The notes: generated from the letters alone by a model not told the origin. Shown: positions 1 to 9,279, numbered from the stretch's first letter. The stretch: 64,000 nt of DNA from Methanobrevibacter sp. V74 (GCF_963082495.1 NZ_CAUJAN010000002.1:62001-126000); one strand, 5' to 3'. A program made the numbers and translations.

Positions 1-456
1 CGGATTATCCTTAAAATCATCATTTTTACTAATCAAATAAATTAAAAAGAAAATTAAAAAGGGGAATGAAACTAAAATGCTGTTTAAGATTACACTAAAA
101 GCAAATGGATATATTGACAATTTAGGAAAAATATTCAAAAAGTCAATGTTTAATCCTATCGGTATTACTGTGGCAATGGCTGTGAATAACTTAACATCAC
201 CACCTCCCCAAATTTTCAATATCCAAAACATATAAGTTATACAATATGTTACAAACATTGAAATAAATGAAGCTAAAATGAATTTAATATTGTTTGAAAT
301 TATTGATAAAATCAGATTTGAAATTAAACCAAAAAACAGCAAAGAATATGTCAATTTATCAGGAACAATATTGCTTTTAACATCAAAAATTACAGCCAAA
401 ATTGAAAATAAAATTGTTATTATTATCTGAATTAGAAATATAGAGCTGAAAAACAT
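1..456 (-). CDS. Type IV prepilin/preflagellin peptidase (A24 family), 3'-truncated by the window edge
   Basis: The frame is open from an ATG at 456 to the window edge (152 codons), and an in-frame TGA lies just upstream of that ATG. The product is strongly hydrophobic. It carries the A24 hallmarks: an N-terminal D-x-K-x-x-x-x-P-D segment (DVKSNIVPDKLTY, about residues 25-37) and the second catalytic aspartate in GGGDVKL, about residues 84-90. Known family members are membrane aspartyl peptidases that cut class III signal peptides of archaeal pilins and archaellins. No pilin gene is visible here. No clear ribosome binding site precedes the start. Family assignment is firm; the exact substrate is unknown. 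Confidence 0.85.
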   Translation of the reverse strand, partial: MFFSSIFLIQIIITILFSILAVIFDVKSNIVPDKLTYSLLFFGLISNLILSIISNNIKFILASFISMFVTYCITYMFWILKIWGGGDVKLFTAIATVIPIGLNIDFLNIFPKLSIYPFAFSVILNSILVSFPFLIFFLIYLISKNDDFKDNP

Positions 457-721
457 GATTGTAATATTAAACTTTCAGATATATTAATTAGATAGAATCA
501 AAGCTAGTAAAATTGATTTCAACTTAAAAAATTGTAAAGTGTCTGGAAAAACTAATTCATTTTTGGGCCTTAAGACATTAAATATTTTTAATCTAAATTC
601 CAGCAAACATCTATAACAAACAAAAAACCAACAACAAGCAATGCCTAGCTTAATAAATGTCTTTTGAAAAAATATAGGACAAATGCTGTAAAAAATACAG
701 GATAAAATTAAAAAAATAAAA
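457..721. other. Intergenic region with a possible degraded membrane-peptide remnant
   Basis: About 265 bases between pyrG and the prepilin peptidase, with no intact gene. On the minus strand (about 600-700) one frame reads a hydrophobic stretch, ALLVVGFLFVIDVCWNLD, preceded by FFKRHLLS and an in-frame stop. This could be the remains of a small membrane protein or chance in AT-rich DNA. T-runs just downstream of the pyrG stop could serve as its terminator. Confidence 0.3.
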
Positions 722-2326
722 TTAATTTTTAGAATACTCTTTAATAGCTTCTAAAAATGATTTAAATAATGGATGTGGTCTATTAGGTCTTGATTTAAAT
801 TCCGGATGGAATTGGCAACCGATAGCCCAAGAATGATTTGGCAATTCAATAATCTCTACTAAAAAGTCATCATGACTAGTTCCGGAAATTATTAAACCTT
901 TTTCTTGCAACTCTTCTCTGAAATCATTGTTGAACTCATATCTATGTCTGTGACGTTCCTCAATATCACTTTCACCATAAGCTTCATAAGTTTTAGTGCC
1001 TTTCCTGATTTTACAATCATAAGAACCCAAACGCATAGTTCCACCCATATCTTTGATTTTCTTTTGCTCTTCCATCATATCAATAACCGGAAACTCCAAA
1101 TTATCATCAAATTCAGAACTGTTTGCATCAGGATATCCATTTCTTCTTGCAAACTGGGTTACCATAGACTGCATTCCAAGACAAATTCCAAATAGTGGAA
1201 CATTATTCTCAATAGCATAGTCTATTGCATCTAATTTGCCTTCAAAACCACGTTCTCCAAAACCTCCAGGAACCAATATGCCGTCAAAACTTTTTAAAGC
1301 ATTTTTGTCCAATTTTTCAACATCAGAGCTTAAATATTTAATATTAGCTTTAACACCGACACTTGCAGCTGCATGCAGCAGAGATTCACGAATGCTAATA
1401 TATGAATCTTCAAGTTCAACATATTTCCCAACAATACCAATAGTAACTTGAGGATCCTGAATTCTTAAAGAATCAACAATTTTAGCCCAATCATCTAATT
1501 TAGAAGAATCCGGTTCAATATCAAGACCAATTCTATTAACAATTAACTCGCCAATATTGCGTTCTTCTAAAACTAAAGGAACCTCGTAAATTGTAACTGC
1601 ATCAGGAGTATTCACTACAGCATTTACATCCACATCACAAAAGTGAGCCACTTTAGCTAAAAGTGCATCATCAATGTGTTCTTGTGATCTACATACAATA
1701 ACATCAGGATTGATACCTACACTTCTTAATTCTTTTGTAGAATGTTGAGTCGGTTTGGTTTTAAATTCTCCAGCTGCATTTAGGTAGGGAATAAATGTAA
1801 CATGGACAAACATAACGTTTTCTCGACCTTCCTCATTTCTAAGTTGTCTTAATGCTTCAAGGAAAGGCTGACTTTCAATATCGCCAACAGTACCTCCAAG
1901 CTCGATTAAAACTACATCGTAATTATCATCACTTTCAGAAGTTATCCTAATCATTTCTTTGATGCGATTGGTAATATGCGGAATTACTTGTACACATTCG
2001 CCAAGATATCCTCCTTCACGTTCTTTAGCAATTACAGATTCATAAACTTTGCCCGTTGTAATATTTGCTAGTCCTTTAAGTTCAACATCTAAAAATCTTT
2101 CATAATGTCCAAGATCCAAGTCAGTTTCCATACCATCTGAAGTAACATATACTTCACCATGCTGATATGGATTGAGTGTTCCGGAATCCCAGTTTAAATA
2201 AGGGTCTATCTTAATAGCTGAAACTTTCAAACCATAAGACCTTAAAATTCTACCCATAGATGCAGAGGTTATGCCTTTTCCGATTGAACTAACAACCCCA
2301 CCAGTTATAATTATATACTTTGTCAG
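722..2326 (-). CDS. pyrG: CTP synthase (glutamine hydrolysing)
   Basis: Makes CTP from UTP, ATP and glutamine, the last step of pyrimidine nucleotide synthesis. The N-terminal amidoligase domain is followed by a class I glutamine amidotransferase with nucleophile Cys382 (GICLGMQ) and the His507/Glu509 pair (FHPEF). The conserved start of the family (TKYIIITGGVVSSIGKG) lies upstream of the first ATG at 2257. In that frame there is no ATG, GTG or TTG before a TAA. A CTG codon at 2324-2326 sits six bases after GGAGAG and gives 534 residues, the normal family length, so I use it as the start. A TATA-like element lies about 45 bases upstream. Function is certain; the start codon is inferred. Confidence 0.95.
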   Translation of the reverse strand: MTKYIIITGGVVSSIGKGITSASMGRILRSYGLKVSAIKIDPYLNWDSGTLNPYQHGEVYVTSDGMETDLDLGHYERFLDVELKGLANITTGKVYESVIAKEREGGYLGECVQVIPHITNRIKEMIRITSESDDNYDVVLIELGGTVGDIESQPFLEALRQLRNEEGRENVMFVHVTFIPYLNAAGEFKTKPTQHSTKELRSVGINPDVIVCRSQEHIDDALLAKVAHFCDVDVNAVVNTPDAVTIYEVPLVLEERNIGELIVNRIGLDIEPDSSKLDDWAKIVDSLRIQDPQVTIGIVGKYVELEDSYISIRESLLHAAASVGVKANIKYLSSDVEKLDKNALKSFDGILVPGGFGERGFEGKLDAIDYAIENNVPLFGICLGMQSMVTQFARRNGYPDANSSEFDDNLEFPVIDMMEEQKKIKDMGGTMRLGSYDCKIRKGTKTYEAYGESDIEERHRHRYEFNNDFREELQEKGLIISGTSHDDFLVEIIELPNHSWAIGCQFHPEFKSRPNRPHPLFKSFLEAIKEYSKN

Positions 2327-2370
2327 AAAAATCTCTCCAATTAATTATATTACAATTTTAGTATTTCATC

Positions 2371-2380
2371 GTATATAAAA
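2371..2380 (-). promoter_or_regulatory. TATA-box-like promoter of pyrG
   Basis: On the minus strand this reads TTTTATATAC, about 45 bases upstream of the inferred pyrG CTG start. The GGAGAG ribosome binding site lies between them. Confidence 0.5.
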
Positions 2381-2454
2381 ATTTTAATTTATCTAAAAAA
2401 TTATCTTTCAAAAACATGTGGTATAATCTTATTAACATTTTCGAGGATATTTTA

Positions 2455-2820
2455 TCATCTGCTATTTTTCCAATAATATAACTTATTTGCAATAGATCTT
2501 GAAGTTTCATCAAACTGATACTGGCCATCACCACCATAATTTGCAAAATAATGGGATTTTACAAATTCAAAACAGGTATCATCAGGGTCTGTTTGGCCAT
2601 TGCCTCTGCGACAAATCATTCCATAGGATGCACCATAAGGACTTACACTCCAATATGTACAATTTAAACAGATTTCCTCTCCATTATTTATCATTGAATC
2701 GTAATCTGGTTCATCTTGCCAAATATCCATTTCCTCATCATCTGAAGTGTCTATAAATTCTCTGCAGCAATCACAATAATCATCTTCATCAAGTTCATTA
2801 CCACAATTAGGACAGTACAT
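2455..2820 (-). CDS. Small zinc-ribbon protein of unknown function
   Basis: 121 residues. It begins MYCPNCGNEL and has a second pair CDCC at about residues 16-19, together a plausible four-cysteine zinc ribbon. An acidic linker follows, then a C-terminal part with three more cysteines (CLNCTYW, CRRGNG, CFEF). I chose the ATG at 2820 because GTGAT lies four bases upstream. An in-frame GTG at 2829 overlaps the stop of the esterase gene. It is the last gene of the long minus-strand run starting near 9000. I do not recognise a function. Confidence 0.7.
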   Translation of the reverse strand: MYCPNCGNELDEDDYCDCCREFIDTSDDEEMDIWQDEPDYDSMINNGEEICLNCTYWSVSPYGASYGMICRRGNGQTDPDDTCFEFVKSHYFANYGGDGQYQFDETSRSIANKLYYWKNSR

Positions 2821-2828
2821 AATTATCA

Positions 2829-3605
2829 CTAAATTAATGTTTTAATAAATTCTTTGATGTATTTGTCAAAAAATTCCCAAGTATGTTCCCCTTCATCACC
2901 AACAAAAGTAGCATCAATTTCTTTTTCTCTTAAAAACAAATAAAAATCAGCACATTTACTAAATAAAAAGTCATCAATACCGCAAGCGAGATAAATATCC
3001 GGAATATCCTCAGCATGCTCAATTAAATATCTTGGATTAATATCGGAGCCTTCAATTTTATCCAAATCACCAAAAATTGATTCATAAAACTCTTTTGAGT
3101 ATAAAACATTGTTATCATCAGTATAGTTAACCAGATCATCAGTAATCAGTGCTGGTGAAATCATTCCAATTTTTGAGAAGTTTTTAGAATACTTTAACCC
3201 ATTTCTAACAGCCCCATAACCGCCCATTGAAAATCCGGCAATGAATGTGTCTTCCCTTTTGTGAGAAAGTGGAAATATGTTTCTTGTAATGTCCAATAAT
3301 TCCTGACCAACATATCTGCCATAATGAGCATGTGCTTTTTTATTGTCTACATAAAAACTATTGTCTCCACAAGGAATTACAATAGCTATTCCACTATCTT
3401 CAGCAAATTTTTGAACAGAAGTGTTTGCAAGGATTATATCATCACTACCATATAATCCATGAAGTAAATACAATGTTTTGTAAGGTTGCGGTACAATTTC
3501 TTCCCTATCTTCTAAAAAATGAATATTATCAGATGGCAATATTACACTAATTGATGTGCGTCTTTGTAAGCTTTTACACTTTATATCTCCTCTAAATAAA
3601 ACCAT
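2829..3605 (-). CDS. Alpha/beta-hydrolase esterase (esterase D / tributyrin-esterase type)
   Basis: 258 residues with no signal peptide. YLLHGLYGS at about residues 46-54 forms the oxyanion region, GFSMGGYGA (about 123-131) is the GxSxG nucleophile elbow, and HTWEFFD near the C-terminus supplies the histidine. The pattern matches the COG0627-like esterases, which hydrolyse short acyl esters; the physiological substrate cannot be told. GGTGAT three bases before the ATG supports the start. It follows the GNAT gene with a four-base gap and touches the zinc-ribbon gene downstream. Related esterases in gut methanogens are often thought to be of bacterial origin; that is inference here. Confidence 0.85.
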   Translation of the reverse strand: MVLFRGDIKCKSLQRRTSISVILPSDNIHFLEDREEIVPQPYKTLYLLHGLYGSDDIILANTSVQKFAEDSGIAIVIPCGDNSFYVDNKKAHAHYGRYVGQELLDITRNIFPLSHKREDTFIAGFSMGGYGAVRNGLKYSKNFSKIGMISPALITDDLVNYTDDNNVLYSKEFYESIFGDLDKIEGSDINPRYLIEHAEDIPDIYLACGIDDFLFSKCADFYLFLREKEIDATFVGDEGEHTWEFFDKYIKEFIKTLI

Positions 3606-3609
3606 TTAA

Positions 3610-4014
3610 TCACCTATTTATTACATGCATTGGAGTTGAGTTTTGTAATTTTTCAAATCCGCAGTATTCATAAAACCTAAGTTCGCTATCATTAGCAATA
3701 ATAACTATATGTAAATAATCTTTATAATGATTTTTGACTCGTTCAGCCAATTGTTTTCCAATTCCCTTTAATCGATATTCCGGCTTTACAAGCAAATAAT
3801 GGACATAAGCATTAATTAGCCCATCATCCATAACGCAAACCACACCAACAAGATCTTCACCGTCCCAAGCCGAAAAGATTGAATCATAATTTTTCATAGT
3901 TATTGCAAGTTTTTCTGGAAATTTCCCTTCATCTGACTCGAATGAATTAAACAGCTCTTCCAGTTGTCTTTTAGAAAAATTATGTGTATTTTTATAAGTA
4001 ATTTGTACTCTAAT
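3610..4014 (-). CDS. GNAT-family N-acetyltransferase with a non-canonical ATT start
   Basis: The first ATG (3897) would cut off the conserved N-terminus. The frame continues upstream as RVQITYKNTHNFSKRQLEEL, then FNSFESDEGKFPEKLAIT, which fits the usual start of this small GNAT subfamily. It reaches an ATT at 4012-4014, directly after the TAA of the MATE gene and five bases after GGTGG. No ATG, GTG or TTG is available. From ATT the product has 134 residues. The acetyl-CoA loop is seen in the segment YRLKGIGKQLAERV (R/Q-x-x-G-x-G/A). The acceptor substrate is unknown. Confidence 0.8.
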   Translation of the reverse strand: MRVQITYKNTHNFSKRQLEELFNSFESDEGKFPEKLAITMKNYDSIFSAWDGEDLVGVVCVMDDGLINAYVHYLLVKPEYRLKGIGKQLAERVKNHYKDYLHIVIIANDSELRFYEYCGFEKLQNSTPMHVINR

Positions 4015-5370
4015 TTAAACCACCCTATATTCTGTCCATTTATTTGAAAAATATCTGTAAATATAAATTCCTGCTCTTACATACCAATCGATAAACATGG
4101 CAATCCATGTTCCAAACACTCCAATACCCATCCAGTCTGCAATAACATATGAAAATCCAATTCTGCATATGAACATTACTGCCAAACTTATATACATTAC
4201 GGATTTTGAATCTCCTGCACCTCTAAATGTTGAGGGAAGAGTAAATGACAATGGCCAAATTACAATTGCAAAAATACAATGCCATATTACCATTTCAGTA
4301 GTCATTTGAGCAGTCTGAGCAGATAAATTGTAAATTCCCAATACTGCAGGCAATAGGGCAAATATAATTAAATTAATAACAACATGAGATATTAACACCA
4401 TCACCAAACATTTTTTATTATAATATCTTGCTTGTTCATAGTCATTTGCTCCAACACAGTTAGATATCACTGCAGTCAAACCTAAATTGATTGCAAAACC
4501 GGGCAATACTGAAAAGATTCCAATAGCATAACCAACAGAGTTAGCAGCTATCGCCATTGTTCCAAATGTTGAAACTAAACTTAAAACTAAAACACGACCT
4601 AATTGGAATAGTCCATTTTCAACACCATATGGAATGCCGACTTGCAATACTTTTTTAAGTATGTTAAAGTCGAACTTATGCTTAAAAGTTCTTTTAATAT
4701 GCAGTTTATAGTTTTCATTCACTACAAAGTGCAATATCAATAATGCTGATAAAACCCTTGAGATTAATGTTGGAATAGCTACACCCCTCACATCCCAACC
4801 AAGATAATAAATACAAATTGCATTTCCAACAACATTTAATACATCGCAAATAACCAATACTTTCATAGGCAATGTGGCATTATTAGTGGTTCTAAAAATA
4901 GCCGCTCCCGCATTGTATATTGCAATAAACGGAATTGATAATGCTACAATATATAAATACATATCTGCATTATGCCACACCTCAGCTTCAATTTGTCCAA
5001 ATAAAGCACCTATTAAGATTTGTCTTAAAAGGATTACCAATATCATTAAAACAGTGGATAGGATTGTTGAAAACCAAACAAGTTGAGTGGCGGAATCTTG
5101 AGCTTTGTCTATTTGTTTATCACCTAAATACTGACCTGCTACAACCGCACCACCTGTTGCAAGTGCTGAGAAAGAAAAAATAAGTAGTTGAACTAAAAAA
5201 TCAACTAGCGAAACTCCCGATATTGCCGCTTCGCCAAGAGATGCCACCATTATAGAATCAGCCAGACCTACAAAAAACTCTAAAGCATATTCTATTAGAA
5301 GTGGAATGAATAAGTATAGCAATGCTTTATTTGTATATAAATAATTTTCAGGAGTTTTAAATAAATTCAT
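4015..5370 (-). CDS. MATE-family multidrug/toxin efflux transporter
   Basis: 451 residues with about 12 predicted membrane segments in two halves. It has the MATE N-terminal pattern (FIPLLIEYALEFFVGLADSIMVASLG) and conserved GQYLGDKQ in the first cytoplasmic loop. The family exports cationic drugs or metabolites using a sodium or proton gradient. It lies three bases after the flavoprotein gene and its stop abuts the GNAT start, so it belongs to the same operon. A second MATE gene at 39099-40469 is a more distant homologue. The substrate is unknown. Confidence 0.9.
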   Translation of the reverse strand: MNLFKTPENYLYTNKALLYLFIPLLIEYALEFFVGLADSIMVASLGEAAISGVSLVDFLVQLLIFSFSALATGGAVVAGQYLGDKQIDKAQDSATQLVWFSTILSTVLMILVILLRQILIGALFGQIEAEVWHNADMYLYIVALSIPFIAIYNAGAAIFRTTNNATLPMKVLVICDVLNVVGNAICIYYLGWDVRGVAIPTLISRVLSALLILHFVVNENYKLHIKRTFKHKFDFNILKKVLQVGIPYGVENGLFQLGRVLVLSLVSTFGTMAIAANSVGYAIGIFSVLPGFAINLGLTAVISNCVGANDYEQARYYNKKCLVMVLISHVVINLIIFALLPAVLGIYNLSAQTAQMTTEMVIWHCIFAIVIWPLSFTLPSTFRGAGDSKSVMYISLAVMFICRIGFSYVIADWMGIGVFGTWIAMFIDWYVRAGIYIYRYFSNKWTEYRVV

Positions 5371-5373
5371 AAA

Positions 5374-6009
5374 TTATCTTATAAAGTTTGTACGAGGTTT
5401 AGATATTTCAGTTGGAGTTATGCCTTCACTGGCACCTGCTTTTATGCATTTTAAGAAAAACGCCATATTATAAGCTAACTGTCTCATAGTTCCTAAACCT
5501 TCTTCATCTTGCATGACCTCTTCAGGAGCATTTCCATGAACCATATTCCAATAAAATGATGAAATAATCGGCATCTGAGAAATTCCCAAATATTTGATTA
5601 GTTGATCATAAGTTGCAGTGGTTCCAGCTCTCCTTGCAGAACATACTACCGCTCCAGGTTTATGTTTAAACGCTTTTGCTCCAGCACCGTGTGAGTTTGA
5701 ATAAAATGCACGGTCTAAAAATGAAGTCATAGAGCCGTTTGCTCCTGCATAATAAACCGGTGAACCAAATACAAATGCATCTGCATCGTACGCTTTTTTT
5801 ACAAATTCATTTACAACATCATTATCAAATATGCATTTTCCCAAATCACCACATTTACCGCAAGCAATGCATCCAGTTATTGGTTTCGTTTCAATCCAAA
5901 AGATTTCAGTTTCAAATCCTTCATCATTTAAGGTATTTGCAACCTCATTTAATGCAGTGTAAGTGCAACCCTTTTTATTAGGACTTCCATTAACTAACAA
6001 TACTTTCAT
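5374..6009 (-). CDS. Flavodoxin-fold NAD(P)H-dependent FMN reductase, iron-sulfur flavoprotein type
   Basis: 211 residues. The N-terminal phosphate-binding loop VNGSPNKKGCTYTAL is typical of the FMN reductase family. A cysteine cluster, GCIACGKCGDLGKC at about residues 46-59, resembles the Cys motif of archaeal iron-sulfur flavoproteins, which bind a 4Fe-4S cluster. FGSPVYYAGANGSMTSFLDR is the conserved FMN-contacting segment. GGGGAG precedes the start. Likely role: electron transfer or detoxification of O2 or quinone-like compounds. The electron partner is unknown. Confidence 0.85.
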   Translation of the reverse strand: MKVLLVNGSPNKKGCTYTALNEVANTLNDEGFETEIFWIETKPITGCIACGKCGDLGKCIFDNDVVNEFVKKAYDADAFVFGSPVYYAGANGSMTSFLDRAFYSNSHGAGAKAFKHKPGAVVCSARRAGTTATYDQLIKYLGISQMPIISSFYWNMVHGNAPEEVMQDEEGLGTMRQLAYNMAFFLKCIKAGASEGITPTEISKPRTNFIR

Positions 6010-6026
6010 ATAACTACTCCCCTAAT

Positions 6027-7238
6027 CTAAAAGTCTCCATTAATTAATCTCTGAACTAAGAAATGTCCCTGTCTAAATTCAAGGGAACCTTTTTTAACAC
6101 CTTCCTCATCAAATGATTCACATTCATCCCCATCACGTTGGGAATCGAATATGACAATAGGCACATTATCACGAGTATGAGTTCCAAGGCTAATCGGTGT
6201 AGGATGGTCAGGCAATATTGCTCCCCTATATGATTTACCTTCTAAACTTTCAATAATGGGTCCAACAATGAATTCATCGATTCTTTCAAGAGCTTTAATT
6301 TTTTCCTCAATATTTTGAGCATGTCCTGCTTCATCAGGCGATTCAATATGGATCAGCAACAAATCAGTTTCTTTTAAAGCTTCAATACCATATTGGCCCT
6401 TTGCTTTATAGTCGGTGTCAAAATATCCAGTAGCACCTGGCACATCAACAATATTCATTCCTGCAAAGTTCCCAATACCTTTAAGTAAATCAACACCAGT
6501 GATAACAGAAGCAGTGATACCGTAAGTTTCTTCAAAGTTAGGTAAACTTGGAGTTACTCCTTGTCCCCAAAACCATATCATATTTGCAGGCACTTCTCTT
6601 TTTTTGTTGACTTCATGGTCTTTAAGGTATTCACCTGCTTCAAACATTATACTTTGAATTTCTTCAGCTAATTCACACTCCCCAAATAAGTTATCTACTA
6701 ATTTTTTACCGGAAATATCATGAGGAGGCATTGTTTTAATACCAGATAATACCTCAGCATCTTTTATACTGTCACAGGAATATATGAATAAATGTCTGTA
6801 ACTTACACCAGTGTAAAATTTACCTTTAAAATCAGCATATTTTTGAGTGAAATATTCATTTAATCCATTCATTAACTCATCTGCTTCCTCAGTTGAAATA
6901 TGGCCTGCGTTAAAGTCATCCATAGATCCATTTTCACTATATATTGTGTTACATCTAAAAATTACATCAGCAGGTGTTGTTGGAATACCTTCACTGCCTG
7001 CTTCTAATGGTCCGCGACCAGTATAGTAATCAGCAGGATTGTATCCAAAAATGCTCATATTAGCAACATCAGAACCTGGAGTGTATTGTTCAGGAACATT
7101 GTTTGTAAATCCTCCAAATCCTTTTTTAGCTAATTTATCAATATTTGGAGTATTAGCTGCTTTTAGTGGGGTTTTTCCATCTAATTCATCTATTGGATAA
7201 TCACTAGATCCATCTGGAATAAATATTACGTATTTCAT
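6027..7238 (-). CDS. ApgM-like alkaline-phosphatase-superfamily enzyme, probable homoserine kinase
   Basis: 403 residues. It begins KYVIFIPDGSSDYPIDELDGKTPL, like archaeal cofactor-independent phosphoglycerate mutase (ApgM) and its relatives. Metal and catalytic motifs are present: PDGSSD, TPGSDVANMSIFGY (phosphorylated Ser), HIESPDEAGH, LPDHPTP and GTHTRDNVP. It lies directly downstream of homoserine dehydrogenase and an ACT protein. An ApgM subfamily described as a homoserine kinase (a proposed type III enzyme, shown genetically in Desulfovibrio) is found in this same context. I therefore favour homoserine phosphorylation for threonine synthesis over glycolysis. The alternative, phosphoglycerate mutase, cannot be excluded from sequence alone. 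Confidence 0.75.
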   Translation of the reverse strand: MKYVIFIPDGSSDYPIDELDGKTPLKAANTPNIDKLAKKGFGGFTNNVPEQYTPGSDVANMSIFGYNPADYYTGRGPLEAGSEGIPTTPADVIFRCNTIYSENGSMDDFNAGHISTEEADELMNGLNEYFTQKYADFKGKFYTGVSYRHLFIYSCDSIKDAEVLSGIKTMPPHDISGKKLVDNLFGECELAEEIQSIMFEAGEYLKDHEVNKKREVPANMIWFWGQGVTPSLPNFEETYGITASVITGVDLLKGIGNFAGMNIVDVPGATGYFDTDYKAKGQYGIEALKETDLLLIHIESPDEAGHAQNIEEKIKALERIDEFIVGPIIESLEGKSYRGAILPDHPTPISLGTHTRDNVPIVIFDSQRDGDECESFDEEGVKKGSLEFRQGHFLVQRLINGDF

Positions 7239-7260
7239 GTTATCAAAAAAAGTATGAAAA

Positions 7261-8280
7261 TTAGTATTTATTTTTTAAAATACCAATTAAATCAGTTAAC
7301 ATCGCAGAAGCAGTTTCAAGAGAACCTGCTCCAAGACCAATCACAGATACTTCATCAGCCAAATCTGTTTTGATTGTAGCCATATTTAAAGTACCGCTTA
7401 CATCATAAGAACTTCCTCTTTTAACCAGACGAGGAGATACTTGTAAGTTTTCAGGAGATATTTCAGCTATTAATTTAATTAAATAATCATCTTTTTTAGC
7501 CAATTCAATAGCTTGTGCATTAATATTTGAAATACCTTCAACCTTAACATCATCATATGTTGCATCAATTCCTAAAAGTGAATTTGCTAAAATCACTGTT
7601 TTACAAGCCGCATCAATACCTTCAACATCTTGAGTTGGGTCAGTTTCTGCAATACCCAATTCCTGTGATTCTTTTAAAATAACTTCATAATCAGAACCTT
7701 CAGAAGTCATCCTTGATAAAATATAATTTGTAGTGCCATTTAGAATACCTTTAATTGATCTAATATCACAAGAGGATAAAGTTTCTTTTGTAAAATTAAT
7801 AATAGGCATAGATCCGCCAACACTAGCTTCATATTTAAATTCCACACCAGCCATTTCAGCCGCTTCAACTACCTCTTTGAATTTAAGTGCTAAATGTCCT
7901 TTATTTGATGTTACTACATCTTTTCCTTGTTCAAACGCTTTAAATGTTAGTGAAAGTGCAGGTTCTGCATCAACGATATTTGTAGGAGTTGCTTCGATAA
8001 GACAATCATATTCAACAGTATCTAAAACATCCGCACCATGTTTATTAGACCCGAATTCTGGGTAAGCTGATAAATTTCCTTTTTCTTTTTTGGTTTGTAG
8101 GAGCAATTCTTCATCTAAGCCATCTTGTGATATTGCAGACGAAGATGAATCAGCTGCCGCAACAACTTTCACTGCAAAACCAGTTTTATCTTTAATTAAA
8201 TCTTTTTTCATGGAAAGTGCATTAGCAACACCTTGTCCTACAGAACCAAATCCCATGATAATGACTTTACATTCATCCAT
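7261..8280 (-). CDS. hom: Homoserine dehydrogenase
   Basis: Reduces aspartate semialdehyde to homoserine, the branch point for threonine and methionine. 339 residues from the ATG at 8280, which has AGGGAT five bases upstream; an earlier in-frame ATG at 8298 lies inside the ACT gene. The Rossmann motif [14 protein letters not shown] is at about residues 9-22, NKGHLA and [12 protein letters not shown] are in the catalytic part, and [14 protein letters not shown] is the family signature. There is no C-terminal ACT domain; the separate ACT protein encoded just upstream may supply the regulatory function. MetX (12827-14293) uses its product. Confidence 0.95.
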   Translation of the reverse strand: MDECKVIIMGFGSVGQGVANALSMKKDLIKDKTGFAVKVVAAADSSSSAISQDGLDEELLLQTKKEKGNLSAYPEFGSNKHGADVLDTVEYDCLIEATPTNIVDAEPALSLTFKAFEQGKDVVTSNKGHLALKFKEVVEAAEMAGVEFKYEASVGGSMPIINFTKETLSSCDIRSIKGILNGTTNYILSRMTSEGSDYEVILKESQELGIAETDPTQDVEGIDAACKTVILANSLLGIDATYDDVKVEGISNINAQAIELAKKDDYLIKLIAEISPENLQVSPRLVKRGSSYDVSGTLNMATIKTDLADEVSVIGLGAGSLETASAMLTDLIGILKNKY

Positions 8281-8287
8281 AATATCC

Positions 8288-8773
8288 CTATACTTCATTA
8301 ATAACTAGCAAATCTTTTTCTCCTGCAATTTCTTCAATTCTATTAAATATGATTTGTTTTTTACCCACATCCGATTCAATATTAATTAAAGCTGTGGATT
8401 TCTCTTCACCATTTAATATAATATCAAAAGCTACAATTTCAACACCTGCAAGTTCATTGATTCTATCCATAGTGTCTCTTAAGTCTTGATCTACGATGTG
8501 GCCAAAGAAGATAGTGGTGATTTTTTCTTTTTTAACAACCCCATCCATTTCAATAATGGTAAATCCTAAATCTTCAAATCTATTAACAACATTTTTTAAA
8601 TCTTCATGTTCCCCTTCAAGAGTTAATTGAACTGGAACCATTCCATTATCATTTTTATAATCCCTTTTGTGGACAACAGTTACAAGATTAGCACCTAAAC
8701 TACTTATTGGTTCTAATGCTTTAACTAATTGCCCCGGAACATCCATAAGTTCTAGAACTAAGTCCATTCTCAT
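8288..8773 (-). CDS. ACT-domain regulatory protein
   Basis: 161 residues from the ATG at 8773, chosen because AGAGGG lies at the right distance; the upstream ATG at 8797 overlaps gatC. The N-terminal region ([30 protein letters not shown]) is an ACT fold. A second ACT-like unit may occupy the C-terminal half ([19 protein letters not shown]). ACT domains bind amino acids and control biosynthetic enzymes. Its overlap-scale spacing with hom suggests that it senses threonine or methionine for this stand-alone homoserine dehydrogenase. That role is inferred from context. Confidence 0.85.
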   Translation of the reverse strand: MRMDLVLELMDVPGQLVKALEPISSLGANLVTVVHKRDYKNDNGMVPVQLTLEGEHEDLKNVVNRFEDLGFTIIEMDGVVKKEKITTIFFGHIVDQDLRDTMDRINELAGVEIVAFDIILNGEEKSTALINIESDVGKKQIIFNRIEEIAGEKDLLVINEV

Positions 8774-8784
8774 ATAAAACCCTC

Positions 8785-9000
8785 TTAATTTGTCCAATCA
8801 GCTCTTTTTACAATGAGGTTTCCCTCTTTATCAATATTTGCATTTCTTAATATCTTCTCAGGATTTTTTTCACTAGATTTATCTTCACGAGTTAAGTTTA
8901 AATTATCAGTAATATACCAAGTTTCATCTGAATCGGGAATGTTTTCTAATGTTTTTGAAAATTTTTCTATAATCTCTTCAGCATCTTTTTCGATTGTCAT
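8785..9000 (-). CDS. gatC: Aspartyl/glutamyl-tRNA amidotransferase subunit C, archaeal type
   Basis: 71 residues. It begins MTIEKDAEEIIEKFSKTLE and continues with TWYITDNLNLTRED and NPEKILRNANIDKEGNLIV, the layout of GatC-like proteins in Methanobacteriales. GatC stabilises the GatA/GatB complex that turns Asp-tRNA(Asn) into Asn-tRNA(Asn). A good AAAGGAG site precedes the ATG. A TATA-like CTTATATTA about 30-40 bases upstream makes it the likely first gene of the minus-strand operon down to 2455. Assignment rests on recall of the family, not on a catalytic motif. Confidence 0.7.
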   Translation of the reverse strand: MTIEKDAEEIIEKFSKTLENIPDSDETWYITDNLNLTREDKSSEKNPEKILRNANIDKEGNLIVKRADWTN

Positions 9001-9074
9001 ATATTAAAACTCCTTTAATATTAATCAATAATATAAGTATTATGTTTTTTAATATTAATAAATTGGCACTTTTA

Positions 9075-9090
9075 GGCTCTTTCAAAAACT
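9075..9090. repeat. Relic terminal repeat of an insertion sequence
   Basis: The sequence GGCTCTTTCAAAAACT is shared with the ends of the insertion sequence at 25942-27281. It lies upstream of a decayed transposase gene of a different type, so it marks an older insertion or a solo end left by deletion. Confidence 0.6.
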
Positions 9091-9279
9091 TGTGTGATTT
9101 TTAGATATTCACATTGTGTATGTTCCAAAATCATGATTTCAGGTTGAATCTCTTTAAAATTTCATTATATATTTTAAATAATTTCGTAATATGTTTTTAG
9201 GAGTTTTATAATAAGCTATTTCTAATTTATTGTTTGTATTATATTAATTTTATGCATCCATCAAAATGTAAAATTAGTT

